Positions 51,190-60,209 of a stretch of DNA of 64,000 nt are shown in pieces; within the stretch, counting starts at the first letter, position 1; every line of letters starts with the position of its first letter. This DNA comes from ZC4RG35 sp964571765. Its GTDB lineage: Bacteria > Actinomycetota > Acidimicrobiia > Spongiisociales > ZC4RG35. A model generated the notes under the pieces. That model was not told the DNA's origin. It made no database searches and saw only the letters and a list, made by a program, of their open reading frames with translations. The stretch covers positions 62,001 through 126,000 of the forward strand of contig CAZNDH010000002.1 in NCBI GenBank assembly GCA_964571765.1. The letters are read 5' to 3'. The translations under genes were made by a program, and so were the position numbers.

Positions 51190-52614
51190 GTGGACCCGGT
51201 AGCCGAACTGCGCGCCCTCCTCGGCGATGAGAACGTTCTCGTAGAGCCACTCGAGCTGCACCTCTACAGCAAGGACGCCTCCCTGATGAGGGGCCATCCG
51301 ATCGCCGTGGTCTTTCCCCGGGACACGGCACAGGTCGCCGGTGTGGTCAAGATCGCCGAGCGAACCGGGACTCCGGTCGTGGCCCGGGGCGCCGGGACCG
51401 GTCTCGCTGCCGGGGCCAGCCCCACCGAGGGCGGGATAGTTGTGGTGACAACTGCCCTCAACCAGGTCGAGATCGACCCGGGCGATCGGATCGCCTGGGT
51501 GGGGGCCGGGGTGATCAACCTCGACTTGAGCGTGGCGGCCCGTCCCGACGGGCTCCACTTCGCCCCCGATCCCTCCTCGCAGTCGGCGTGCACCATAGGG
51601 GGGAACGTGGCCAACAACTCGGGGGGCCCTCATTGTCTCGCCGAGGGGAGCACCACCAGTCATGTGCTCGGGGTGGAGGTGGTGCTCACCGGAGGCGAGG
51701 TGGTGGTTCTTGGCGGTGGTGCGCCTGACATGCCGGGCCTCGACCTGCGCGGCCTGATGGTGGGCTCGGAGGGAACTTTGGGGATCGTCACCCGGGCCCT
51801 GGTCCGCCTGCTACCCATCGAGCCAGAGGTCCGGACCTTGCTGATGGCTTTTCCCGAGGTCGAAGGGGCGACCAGCACCGTGTCGGCGGTGATCGCCTCG
51901 GGTCTTGTCCCTGCCGCCCTGGAGATCATGGACCAGCGGCTGTGCATAGCCGTGGAGAAGTGGCTGGGAGCGGGGATCCCGACCGACTGTGCCGCCATCC
52001 TCCTCGCCGAGGTCACCGGGGAGGCGGAGGCGGTCGATTCGCAGGCGAAGTTGATCGCCGATGTTGCCCGGGGCTGCGGCGCCAACAGCGTCGAGACCGC
52101 GGCTAGCCCAGAGCACAGGGCGTTGCTGTGGAAGGGTCGCAAGTCGGCGTTCGGAGCGACAGCCCAGCTGGCACCGGACTACTACCTCCATGACACCGTG
52201 GTCCCTCGCACCCGATTGGTCGAGACGATGAAGGCGATCTACGAGATCGCCGACCGCGACCAGCTCACCCTGGTCAACGTGTTCCACGCCGGCGACGGCA
52301 ACCTCCATCCGCTGGTGGCCTTCGACTCGTCCGACCCGGTGGCCTACGAGAAGGTGCAACGTGCCTTCGACGAGATCGTCGAAATCTGCATCCGCAACGG
52401 GGGTGCTCTCTCGGGCGAGCACGGGATCGGTCTGGAGAAGCGCGACCTGATGCGGGCGACCTTCTCAGACGTCGACCTGGACGCACAGGCCAGGATCAAG
52501 GAGGTGTTCGACCCGAAAGGGGTGTTCAACCCGGCCAAGGTGCTCCCCGAGGGCTCGAGATGCTTCGACTTCGGAGGGGGAAGGCCGGAGCTCCCCGAGG
52601 GGGTTTGGGTGTGA
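51190..52614 (+). CDS. glcD: Glycolate oxidase FAD subunit GlcD
   Basis: A 474-residue flavoprotein that oxidises glycolate (or D-lactate) to glyoxylate. The FAD-binding PCMH domain has VVARGAGTGLAAGASPTEGG (about 61-80) and GGNVANNSGGPHCLAEG near 137-153. The C-terminal catalytic part has VNVFHAGDGNLHPLVAFD and SGEHGIGLEKRDLM. It is the first of three overlapping genes. The product glyoxylate is also the end of the ureide pathway encoded 40 kb upstream. Confidence 0.93.
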   Translation: MDPVAELRALLGDENVLVEPLELHLYSKDASLMRGHPIAVVFPRDTAQVAGVVKIAERTGTPVVARGAGTGLAAGASPTEGGIVVVTTALNQVEIDPGDRIAWVGAGVINLDLSVAARPDGLHFAPDPSSQSACTIGGNVANNSGGPHCLAEGSTTSHVLGVEVVLTGGEVVVLGGGAPDMPGLDLRGLMVGSEGTLGIVTRALVRLLPIEPEVRTLLMAFPEVEGATSTVSAVIASGLVPAALEIMDQRLCIAVEKWLGAGIPTDCAAILLAEVTGEAEAVDSQAKLIADVARGCGANSVETAASPEHRALLWKGRKSAFGATAQLAPDYYLHDTVVPRTRLVETMKAIYEIADRDQLTLVNVFHAGDGNLHPLVAFDSSDPVAYEKVQRAFDEIVEICIRNGGALSGEHGIGLEKRDLMRATFSDVDLDAQARIKEVFDPKGVFNPAKVLPEGSRCFDFGGGRPELPEGVWV

Positions 52615-53663
52615 CCGAACCTCCGGTCCCCACCGTCGAGCCCGGCTCGGAGGCGGAGCTGGCCGGGATCCTCGCCGAGGCCACCCGCCGCGGTCAGGCG
52701 GTTCAGGTGGTCGGGGGAGGCACCAGGTCGGGTTATGGCTCGCCGGGTCGGCCCGATCTCCTCCTCTCCACCAGGGGCATGGGCGACATCATCGCCTGGG
52801 AGCCGGACGACCTCACCCTGGTGGTCGGGGCCGGGGCGTCGATAGCCGGGGTCGAAGAGGAGTTGAACCGCCGCGGCCAGACCATGGCCCTTCCCGAGGC
52901 TCCGGGTGCGTCCACCGTGGGCGGAGCGGTCGCCGCCGGGGTCTCCTCGCTGAAGCGGCTCCGCCTCTACGGGACCAGAGAGCGGATCCTGGAGGCGGTC
53001 GCGGCCACCGGTGACGGGAGAGTGGTCCGCTCCGGGGGCCGTGTCGTCAAGAACGTCACCGGGTACGACCTCTTCCGGCTTCACGTCGGGGCATTCGGCT
53101 CTCTCGGAGTGCTGACCTCGATCTGCCTCAAACTGTGGCCGGTCCCCCCGGCATCGGCCACCGTAACGGTGGAGGGCCCGGAGGCAGCGAACGCGGTGAC
53201 CCGACCGCTGGCGGTCCTCGAGGAGAGGGGCATGACCCGGGTCTACCTATGGGGCACCGAGGACGAGGTTGCCGCCTTGGGCGCCCGGTTCCGGGGGCTG
53301 GTCGCCCCCGGTCTGGACTGGCCTGCCGATCCGGTGGGACGCTTTCGCTGGTCACTCCGCGTGCCCCCGGGGATGACCCCGCAGGCGGTGGCCCGGCTCC
53401 CCGAGGAGTGGGAGTTCCTCGCCGTCCATGGTGTGGGTGAGGTCAGGGCTGCTTCCCCGACGTCAGAGGGCGCAGCCGGGCTTCGCCAGTGGGCCGAGGC
53501 TGGGGGAGGCCGACTGGTGGTGGTCGAGGCGCCAGCCGGTGAGCTCGACGGTTTCGACCCCTGGGGCTCTCCGCCTCCGGGCCTCGACCATCAGCGGCGC
53601 CTCATCGCCCAGTTCGACCCGGCGAGGGTGATCAATCCCGGCCGTCTCCCCGGAGGGCTGTGA
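52611..53663 (+). CDS. glcE: Glycolate oxidase subunit GlcE
   Basis: A second, shorter FAD-binding subunit (350 residues). QVVGGGTRSGYGSPG near 36-50, APGASTVGGAVAAGVS and VVKNVTGYDLFRLHVGAFGSLG near 144-165 are the GlcE hallmarks. It starts with GTG overlapping the glcD stop and ends overlapping glcF, so the three subunits are co-translated. Confidence 0.9.
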   Translation: MTEPPVPTVEPGSEAELAGILAEATRRGQAVQVVGGGTRSGYGSPGRPDLLLSTRGMGDIIAWEPDDLTLVVGAGASIAGVEEELNRRGQTMALPEAPGASTVGGAVAAGVSSLKRLRLYGTRERILEAVAATGDGRVVRSGGRVVKNVTGYDLFRLHVGAFGSLGVLTSICLKLWPVPPASATVTVEGPEAANAVTRPLAVLEERGMTRVYLWGTEDEVAALGARFRGLVAPGLDWPADPVGRFRWSLRVPPGMTPQAVARLPEEWEFLAVHGVGEVRAASPTSEGAAGLRQWAEAGGGRLVVVEAPAGELDGFDPWGSPPPGLDHQRRLIAQFDPARVINPGRLPGGL

Positions 53664-54877
53664 TGCCTTGGGTGACGCCCGACCATCCCACCCGCGATGA
53701 GCTCAACGCCTGCGTGCAGTGTGGGTTGTGCCTACCGGTCTGTCCCACTTTCCGCCTCACCGGCCGGGAGACTGCCTCACCACGGGGGCGTCTCCATGCG
53801 ATGAGCGCGGTATCCCAGGGACTCGCCCAGGTAGACCACACCTTCGCCTCGATCCTCGACCCCTGCCTCGGCTGTCGGGCATGCGAACCGGTGTGTCCCG
53901 GGCTGGTGCCCTACGGGAGGGCCTTAGAGGGTGCCCGTGCCGAGATCGACGCCCAGCTTCCCGGTCGCTCCCGGCGGCGTCGGGTACTGCTCGGCCGATT
54001 GGTGCCTCGTCGGGCGCTGATGACGGCGGGCACTTTCGCCCTGGCATCGGCGCAGGCCGTGGGCGCCGATTCCCTGACTCCGCCCCCACTGCGGCGAGTG
54101 GTGTCTGGGGTGCGCCGTCTCTTGGGTCGGGGGCGCCCCACCATCGGCCATCGTGGCGGGCCCGGGACTTCGGGTTCGATCGCTCTCCTCGCCGGCTGTG
54201 TCCAGGACCAGTGGTTCCGTCCCGTGAACCGGGCGGCGATCACCCTCCTCGAGCGGGCCGGCTACCGGGTGGAGGTGCCCTCGACCCAGACCTGCTGTGG
54301 GGCGCTCGCCGCCCATGACGGCAAAGCCGACATCGCCCGGCGGCTCGCCGCGAAGAACACCGCGGCGCTCTCCGGTCACGACCTCGTGGTGGCCACCGCC
54401 GCGGGGTGCTCGGCCCACCTTGCCGGGTACCACCATTGGGCCGACGATGGGGCGGCGATCTCGGGGCGGGTGCTGGACGCCACCGTCGTGATATCACAGG
54501 CCATCGACCGAGGGATGCTTCCCACGCTGTCGCGGCCGCTGGGGCGAATCGCCGTTCAAGACCCGTGCCACCTGCGGCATGCCCAAAGGGTCACTCGCGA
54601 ACCACGGCACCTCCTCGAGGCGGCCGGGTTCGAGGTGGTCGAGACCGACGAGAACGGGATGTGCTGCGGCGCCGCCGGTCTCTACACCATGACCCACCCC
54701 GTGGCTTCCACCGAATTGGGAAACCAAAAGGCGAGGCAGGTTCGCTCAACGGGAGTGAAGCGTGTCTCCTCCGCCAACCCGGGCTGCGAAATGCAGTTGC
54801 GTTCCCATCTCGGCCACGGCTTCGACATCCGGCACCCGGTGGAGTGGTACCTGCTCGCTCTGGAAATGGGGCTGTAG
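53660..54877 (+). CDS. glcF: Glycolate oxidase iron-sulfur subunit GlcF
   Basis: A 405-residue electron-transfer subunit. Two [4Fe-4S] motifs, CVQCGLCLPVCPTF near 18-31 and CLGCRACEPVCPG near 73-85, precede two CCG domains. Those carry QTCCGALAAHDGK and the C-terminal NGMCCGAAGLY. It passes electrons from GlcDE to the membrane quinone pool. Starts at GTG 53660 or ATG 53663, overlapping glcE. Confidence 0.93.
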   Translation: MMPWVTPDHPTRDELNACVQCGLCLPVCPTFRLTGRETASPRGRLHAMSAVSQGLAQVDHTFASILDPCLGCRACEPVCPGLVPYGRALEGARAEIDAQLPGRSRRRRVLLGRLVPRRALMTAGTFALASAQAVGADSLTPPPLRRVVSGVRRLLGRGRPTIGHRGGPGTSGSIALLAGCVQDQWFRPVNRAAITLLERAGYRVEVPSTQTCCGALAAHDGKADIARRLAAKNTAALSGHDLVVATAAGCSAHLAGYHHWADDGAAISGRVLDATVVISQAIDRGMLPTLSRPLGRIAVQDPCHLRHAQRVTREPRHLLEAAGFEVVETDENGMCCGAAGLYTMTHPVASTELGNQKARQVRSTGVKRVSSANPGCEMQLRSHLGHGFDIRHPVEWYLLALEMGL

Positions 54878-55488
54878 TGTCTTGGGCGATAGATGACATG
54901 ACGGAAGCTTCGGTGAGCTCCTCGAGACCGGCCACGGTCAAGCGTTACGCAGTGCTCGCCTATGGGGCGGCGGGCACCATGCTCGATGTGGGCCTGATGG
55001 TCCTAGGTGCCCTGCTGGTGGGCCTATCCATCTCGGTGGTGCTCGCCGGGCTGGGCATCGCCTCGGTCGTGATGGAGCTGTCGACCGGCCCGATGCTGGT
55101 GTCCGCTCTGGTTCTCGGGGTGGCCGGCGCCTTCTGCCTGGGACTGGCCTCGGAGGGCCCACTGGGCAGGGGCCGCCGCCTGGCGGGGTTCAAGCTGTGG
55201 GAGGTGGGGGTGGGCAGGGCCCTGGCGGTCTTCCTCGTCGGATTGTTTGCCCTCTTCCTCTACCGGAGCGCGGTTGGGTTCCTGGAGGGGCTGCCGCTCC
55301 CTCTGCTCCAAGGGGCGGAAGGACTCCGCGCCGTCGGGATCGCCGGGATGACCGCCATGCCCCTGGTCGGGGTTCCGCTCTCCCTGCTCCTCCGGGGGAT
55401 GCCCACCGAGATGGAGTGGGTGCAACGGGCCGATCTTCCCGCCATGTTCGTGGTCTGGGCGACGGCCACGATGATCATCCTGGTCTGA
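54877..55488 (+). CDS. Integral membrane protein, unknown function
   Basis: About 203 residues with four to five hydrophobic segments. The first is GTMLDVGLMVLGALLVGLSI near 36-55, and the last is LPAMFVVWATATMIILV at the C terminus. The GTG shares its first base with the last base of the glcF stop (TAGTG), so it may be co-translated with the glycolate oxidase. ATG at 54898 is an alternative. A role in glycolate transport or anchoring is possible but unsupported. It resembles RDD-type proteins only loosely. Confidence 0.6.
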   Translation: MSWAIDDMTEASVSSSRPATVKRYAVLAYGAAGTMLDVGLMVLGALLVGLSISVVLAGLGIASVVMELSTGPMLVSALVLGVAGAFCLGLASEGPLGRGRRLAGFKLWEVGVGRALAVFLVGLFALFLYRSAVGFLEGLPLPLLQGAEGLRAVGIAGMTAMPLVGVPLSLLLRGMPTEMEWVQRADLPAMFVVWATATMIILV

Positions 55489-55491
55489 CGT

Positions 55492-56337
55492 CTACAGGCT
55501 GAAGGTGTAGATCGTCACCTCCCGGGGATCCCCGCTGGAGCGGATCAGCGACTCGCGTACCCATGGCAGCCAGGGCAGCTTGACTTCGAGCCTGTCCGCC
55601 TGCCGGGACCGGGCCAACGACAGGAGCCCCTCGAACATCGCCGGGGCCACCTCCGGTGAAGTCGACGCCCAGCCCACCCTCAGCCGCTCCGGCTCGGGAT
55701 GTGCGACTATGGCCCAGCCCGATGGCCACTGGAGCAGCTCGCCGCGGCCGGCTGCGGAACCAAGGTCCTCGGGTCGGGCCCTCTTCCACCTCCAGCCATC
55801 AGCAAGCAGCTCCTGGCCGGCACGGGCCAGCTCGCCTGGCGCCCAGGAGAGCCAGGCGGCGTCTACATCAGCAGAGGGAGCCACCCTCATCTCCGTCTCC
55901 TCTGCCGCCGGGGCGTGGGCCGATGGGTCGAGTGAGGCCACCGCCCACGTCGAAGTGTGCCGGTAGCCCATCGTCTCGACCTGGCGGCGGGCTGCGGTGT
56001 TGTCGGCCTCGGTGGCCAGCCGGGCCACCCTGGCACCGGCTCTCCGAGCCCAGTCGAGGCCGGCGCGGTTCATCGCGGTGCCCACGCCGGCACGCTTGTG
56101 GGCGGGGTGGACCCGGGCTCCCTCCAACCACACTTCGGCGGGCGAGAGTCTCACCGTGTTGGCAACGCCGATTATGTCACCGTCGGAAGCCTGGCAGACC
56201 ACCGGCATCGATCGGGGGTCATCGATCCATGTGGGCAGGCGGTCGGGCACGTAGTCGCCCCACTCGAAAGTGTCGGTGGTCCAGGAAGCGACCCGGGCGA
56301 CGTCCTCGTGCCGGGCGGGCCTCACCTCCACTTTCAC
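55492..56337 (-). CDS. GNAT-family N-acetyltransferase
   Basis: 281 residues. The N-terminal half is a GNAT domain: VKVEVRPARHEDVARV at the start, and RVHPAHKRAGVGTAMNRAGL near 75-95, the acetyl-CoA-binding R/Q-x-x-G-x-G/A loop. RRQVETMGYRH follows. The C-terminal half is a second, degenerate GNAT-like region. The GTG start overlaps the argS stop. Substrate unknown. Confidence 0.8.
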   Translation of the reverse strand: MKVEVRPARHEDVARVASWTTDTFEWGDYVPDRLPTWIDDPRSMPVVCQASDGDIIGVANTVRLSPAEVWLEGARVHPAHKRAGVGTAMNRAGLDWARRAGARVARLATEADNTAARRQVETMGYRHTSTWAVASLDPSAHAPAAEETEMRVAPSADVDAAWLSWAPGELARAGQELLADGWRWKRARPEDLGSAAGRGELLQWPSGWAIVAHPEPERLRVGWASTSPEVAPAMFEGLLSLARSRQADRLEVKLPWLPWVRESLIRSSGDPREVTIYTFSL

Positions 56338-58097
56338 ATCCGTTCGGGGACTTCGATCCCGAGGAGGTGGAGGGTGAGCTCCAGACCGGCGAGCGACCAT
56401 CGCGCCAGGGTGAGCCAGGACCCCCGTCGGTCCGGGTCGGACTCGGAGAGGATGTGGCAAACGTCGTAGAACCGGTTGAACTCACCGGCCAGTGTGAAGG
56501 CGTAATCGGCGATGTGGTTGGGAGCCCGCAGCTCGATCGCCCGATCGATCACCTCGGGTAGCTGTAGAAGATGGAGCACAAGGGCCCGCTCGGCCTCCAC
56601 TGTGGGTGCGATCAGATCGGTGGCGGCCAGTCCCTCGGCCTCTGCTCGGCGGAGGATCGACTTGATCCTGACCGCGGCGTACTGGAGGTAGGGGCCGGTC
56701 TTGCCCTCGAATGAGCTGAACCGGTCGAGGTCGAGGATGTAGTCCGAGGCCCGGTTGTTGATCAGGTCTCCAAACTTGAGGGCGGCCACTCCTACCTGTG
56801 CCGCGATCACCTCCCGCTCTTCCTGCGGGTACTCCTCGGCGAGGTGGGCCTCGTCGAGTCGGCGTCGGGCGGCCTCGGTGAGCATGCTGATCACGTCTCC
56901 CAGCCTGACCACCCCTCCTTCGCGGGTCTTGAACGGCCTGCCGTCGGGCCCGTTCATCGTCCCAAACTCGATGTGTTCCAGACCGACATGGGGCGGGGCG
57001 ATCCCGCTCCTACGGGCGGCCCGGAACACCTGGACGAAGTGGTCTCCCTGGCGGCGGTCGACCACATAGAGGATCAGGTTCGCGCCCAGTGACTCCACAC
57101 GCATCGCCACGGTGGCCAGGTCGGTGGTGGAGTAGAGGAATCCGCCGGTGCGGGACTCGAGGATCAGCGGCGGCCACTCCCTCTTGTCACCGGGCTCGTC
57201 GATCGGGATGACCAGCGCTCCCTCCGATTCGACCGCCACTCCCGACTCCCTGAGGCGGCGGACGATGGGCTCGATGAGATGGTGGACGTCGGACTCCCCG
57301 TACCAGAGGTCGAACTCGACCCCCAGCGCCGCGAAGTCCTGGCGCTGGGAAGCTTCGGAGACCGTCTTCATCTGACGCCACAGCGCCAGGTAGCCATGGT
57401 CACCCTGTTGGAGTCGCACCGTGGTCTGGCGGGCGCGCTCAGCGAAGGCGGCATCCTTCGAAGCCCGAGCGGTGGCCTCCGGGTAGATCCGCTGAAGGTC
57501 GTCGAGGGTGACCGGCGGGTGCTCAGGGTAGGTGCTGGCCCCGGGGTCGAAATAGGCGAGATCGGGTTGCTCCTCCTCGATGGCGGTGATCAGGAGGCCC
57601 ATCTGGAAGCCCCAGTCACCGAAATGGGGGTCCCTGACCACCTTGTGGCCGGCGTAGGTGAAGGTCCGGGCCAGGGAGTCGCCGATGATTGTGGCCCGGA
57701 GATGACCGACGTGCATGGCCTTGGCCACGTTGGGCCCGGCATAGTCGACCACCACGGTCGCCGCTTCCGGGACCTGCTGATGACCCAGTCGGGGGTCCTC
57801 GGCCGCCCTTCGCCCCCACTCGGACAGGGCTCGGTCGGTCACCGACAAGTTGACGAATCCCGGCCCGGCCACCTCCGCCGAGGCGATCTCCGGGTAGGTT
57901 GCCAGCTGGCGGGCCACCTTGGCAGCCAGCTCGGTGGGTGGCTCGCCCGCATCTCTGGCCGCGCCCATCGCCCCGTTGCACTGGAATTGGGCGAGCTCGG
58001 GGCGCTGGGAGGGGAGCACCAGGCCGTGGGCGGGGTCGAGCCCGAGGTGGGCAAAGGCGCGCCCCGTCAGGGTGCTCAGATGAGCAAGCAGCGACAT
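56334..58097 (-). CDS. argS: Arginyl-tRNA synthetase
   Basis: A 587-residue class I synthetase. The HIGH motif reads HVGHL in AKAMHVGHLRATIIGD near 128-143. An N-terminal Add-1-like domain recognises the tRNA, and the C-terminal DALR anticodon domain ends EVPERM. The KMSK equivalent is altered: KTREGG (in RPFKTREGGVVRL) stands there, as is common in ArgS. TACGCT (58106-58111) lies eight bases before the ATG. Confidence 0.96.
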   Translation of the reverse strand: MSLLAHLSTLTGRAFAHLGLDPAHGLVLPSQRPELAQFQCNGAMGAARDAGEPPTELAAKVARQLATYPEIASAEVAGPGFVNLSVTDRALSEWGRRAAEDPRLGHQQVPEAATVVVDYAGPNVAKAMHVGHLRATIIGDSLARTFTYAGHKVVRDPHFGDWGFQMGLLITAIEEEQPDLAYFDPGASTYPEHPPVTLDDLQRIYPEATARASKDAAFAERARQTTVRLQQGDHGYLALWRQMKTVSEASQRQDFAALGVEFDLWYGESDVHHLIEPIVRRLRESGVAVESEGALVIPIDEPGDKREWPPLILESRTGGFLYSTTDLATVAMRVESLGANLILYVVDRRQGDHFVQVFRAARRSGIAPPHVGLEHIEFGTMNGPDGRPFKTREGGVVRLGDVISMLTEAARRRLDEAHLAEEYPQEEREVIAAQVGVAALKFGDLINNRASDYILDLDRFSSFEGKTGPYLQYAAVRIKSILRRAEAEGLAATDLIAPTVEAERALVLHLLQLPEVIDRAIELRAPNHIADYAFTLAGEFNRFYDVCHILSESDPDRRGSWLTLARWSLAGLELTLHLLGIEVPERM

Positions 58098-58182
58098 GGC
58101 GCGTCAGCGTAGAGCCCTGTGCCCCTGTTCACTGCGGGACATCGGACTCGCGGACCCCGCTTCGAGGGGGACACGAGCGGAT

Positions 58183-60201
58183 TCAGTACTTGGCCAGCTC
58201 CTGGGCTCGCTCGACGATGGTCTCGGGGGTGGGGTAGAGGACGTTCTCCAACGACCCGGCATAGGGCATCAGGGGGACGTCGGGGAGGCCGTAGCGCTTG
58301 ACAGGCGCGTCGAGGTACTCGAACGTCTTGTCGGCGATCTGGGCGGCGACCTCCGCCCCATAGCCAACGAACTCGTTGTCTTCGTGGATGATCAGAGCCC
58401 GTGAGGTCTTCTTGACCGACTCCTCGATGGTGGGCCAATCGAGCGGCTTGAGGCTTCGGAGATCGATGACCTCGGGGCTTATCCCCAGCTCCTCGAGGAC
58501 CGGCACCGCCTCCATGGCGAAGTGGGCCATCGCCCCATAGGTGACGATGGTCAGGTCGGTCCCGGTGTGGCGGATGGCCGCCCGGCCCAGGGGCACGCGG
58601 TGCTCTCCCACGGGGTAGGGGCCACGGGCTAGCCGGTAGAGCTTCTTCGGCTCGATGAACATCACAGGATCGGGGTCCTCGAAGGCGGTGTGGAGCAGGC
58701 CCTTGACATCGGCCGGAGTGGAGGGGATGACCACTTTGAGCCCGGGGACGTGGGCGTAGAACGCCTCGATCGACTGCGAGTGGTACTGCGCTCCGTGGAT
58801 CCCGGCGCCGTAGGGAGCCCTGATGACGATGGGACAGTTCCAGTGCCCGTCGCTCCGATAGCTGACCCGGGCGGCCTCGGAGACGATCTGGTCGAAGGCG
58901 GGATGGATGTAGTCGGCGAACTGGATCTCGGGGATCACCCGCAGACCGGTGGCCGCCATGCCGATGGCACATCCCACGATCGAAGACTCGGCGATCGGCG
59001 TGTTGAAGCAGCGATCGGCCCCGAAGGTGTCGGTGAGGCTCTGGGTCGCCTTGAACACCCCACCCTTCTCCCGGGCCACGTCCTCACCGAAGACCACCGC
59101 ATCGGGGTGCGTTTCGAGTATCTCGTGGAGTGTCCGGTTGATGGCAGTGATCAGGTTGATTCGCTCCCCCTCCGGCTCGGGCTCGGGCCTGGTCACCGCC
59201 GATTCCGGTTCGATGACCCGGGCGTACACCCGGCTCAGCGGCTCGTCGGGGTTGGGGGCGGCTTCGGCCCGCTCTACCGCGTCGGCCAGCATCTCCACGA
59301 CCTCCTTGTCGATGGCCGCCTCCTCGGCCTCGGTGAGCAGCCGGTGCTCGATCAGGTACTGACGCAGCCGGCCCAGGGGGTCCTTCTTCCGCCACCGCTC
59401 CACTTCGTCCTTGTCGCGATAGAGACTGTCGTTGTCGTCCGAGGTGTGGGCGTAGTAGCGGTAGGTCTCCGCCTCGATGAGGCTGGGCCCAGCCCCTGCC
59501 CGGGCCCGAGCTACCGCCTCCTGCATGGCGGCCACCACGGCGAGCGGGTCGTTGCCGTCGATGAGGTGTCCGGGGAACCCGTAACCCTGGGCGCGGTCGG
59601 CGATACGTCCGGCGACTTGCTCGTGGGCCGGCACCGATATTGCGTAGTGGTTGTTCTCGATGACGAAGATCAGCGGAAGGTCATGGATGCCGGCCCAGTT
59701 CATCGCCTCATGCCAGTCGCCCTCCGAGGTGGCGCCCTCCCCCCCGTAGACCACCACCACTGCATCGGATCCCTGGATCTTCAGGCCGTGGGCGATCCCG
59801 GCGGCATGGGGAAACTGGGTTCCAATCACCGACGACTGGGTGAAGACTCGTCGCTGTGGAGACGACCAGTGGCTGGGCAGCTGCCGACCCCCCGACATCG
59901 GATCGTCCTTCTTGGCGAACACCCCGAGGAACACCTCGTGAGGGCTGAATCCCCAGGCCAGGGCAACACCCATGTCCCGGTAGTAGGGGAGGACCCAGTC
60001 TCTGTCCTTGTCGAGGGCGAACACCGAAGCGACCTGGACCCCTTCGTGGCCCGACGACCCGAGGACGAAAGCCGCTCGCCCCTGACGCTGGAGAGCCCAC
60101 ATCCGGTCGTCGACCCTTCTGGCGGTCAACATGTGGCGGTACATCTCGACCATTTGCTGGTCGCTGAGCCCCAGAGTCCTGTGTTCCAGTGTTGGGTCCA
60201 T
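58183..60201 (-). CDS. Branched-chain 2-oxoacid dehydrogenase E1, alpha and beta fused
   Basis: A 672-residue single-chain E1. Residues 1 to about 325 are the alpha part with the thiamine diphosphate motif: GGEGATSEGDWHEAMNWA, ending in the paired asparagines of IENNHY (about 160-195). Residues about 345-672 are the beta part (INLITAINRTLHEIL, FGEDVAREKGGVFKAT, PIAESSIVGCAIGMA, VPLGRAAI). It would decarboxylate 2-oxo acids of valine, leucine or isoleucine for branched-chain CoA synthesis. E2 and E3 are not in the window. The upstream leucine/valine dehydrogenase ends eight bases before it, forming one operon. Confidence 0.92.
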   Translation of the reverse strand: MDPTLEHRTLGLSDQQMVEMYRHMLTARRVDDRMWALQRQGRAAFVLGSSGHEGVQVASVFALDKDRDWVLPYYRDMGVALAWGFSPHEVFLGVFAKKDDPMSGGRQLPSHWSSPQRRVFTQSSVIGTQFPHAAGIAHGLKIQGSDAVVVVYGGEGATSEGDWHEAMNWAGIHDLPLIFVIENNHYAISVPAHEQVAGRIADRAQGYGFPGHLIDGNDPLAVVAAMQEAVARARAGAGPSLIEAETYRYYAHTSDDNDSLYRDKDEVERWRKKDPLGRLRQYLIEHRLLTEAEEAAIDKEVVEMLADAVERAEAAPNPDEPLSRVYARVIEPESAVTRPEPEPEGERINLITAINRTLHEILETHPDAVVFGEDVAREKGGVFKATQSLTDTFGADRCFNTPIAESSIVGCAIGMAATGLRVIPEIQFADYIHPAFDQIVSEAARVSYRSDGHWNCPIVIRAPYGAGIHGAQYHSQSIEAFYAHVPGLKVVIPSTPADVKGLLHTAFEDPDPVMFIEPKKLYRLARGPYPVGEHRVPLGRAAIRHTGTDLTIVTYGAMAHFAMEAVPVLEELGISPEVIDLRSLKPLDWPTIEESVKKTSRALIIHEDNEFVGYGAEVAAQIADKTFEYLDAPVKRYGLPDVPLMPYAGSLENVLYPTPETIVERAQELAKY

Positions 60202-60209
60202 GCCGGCGC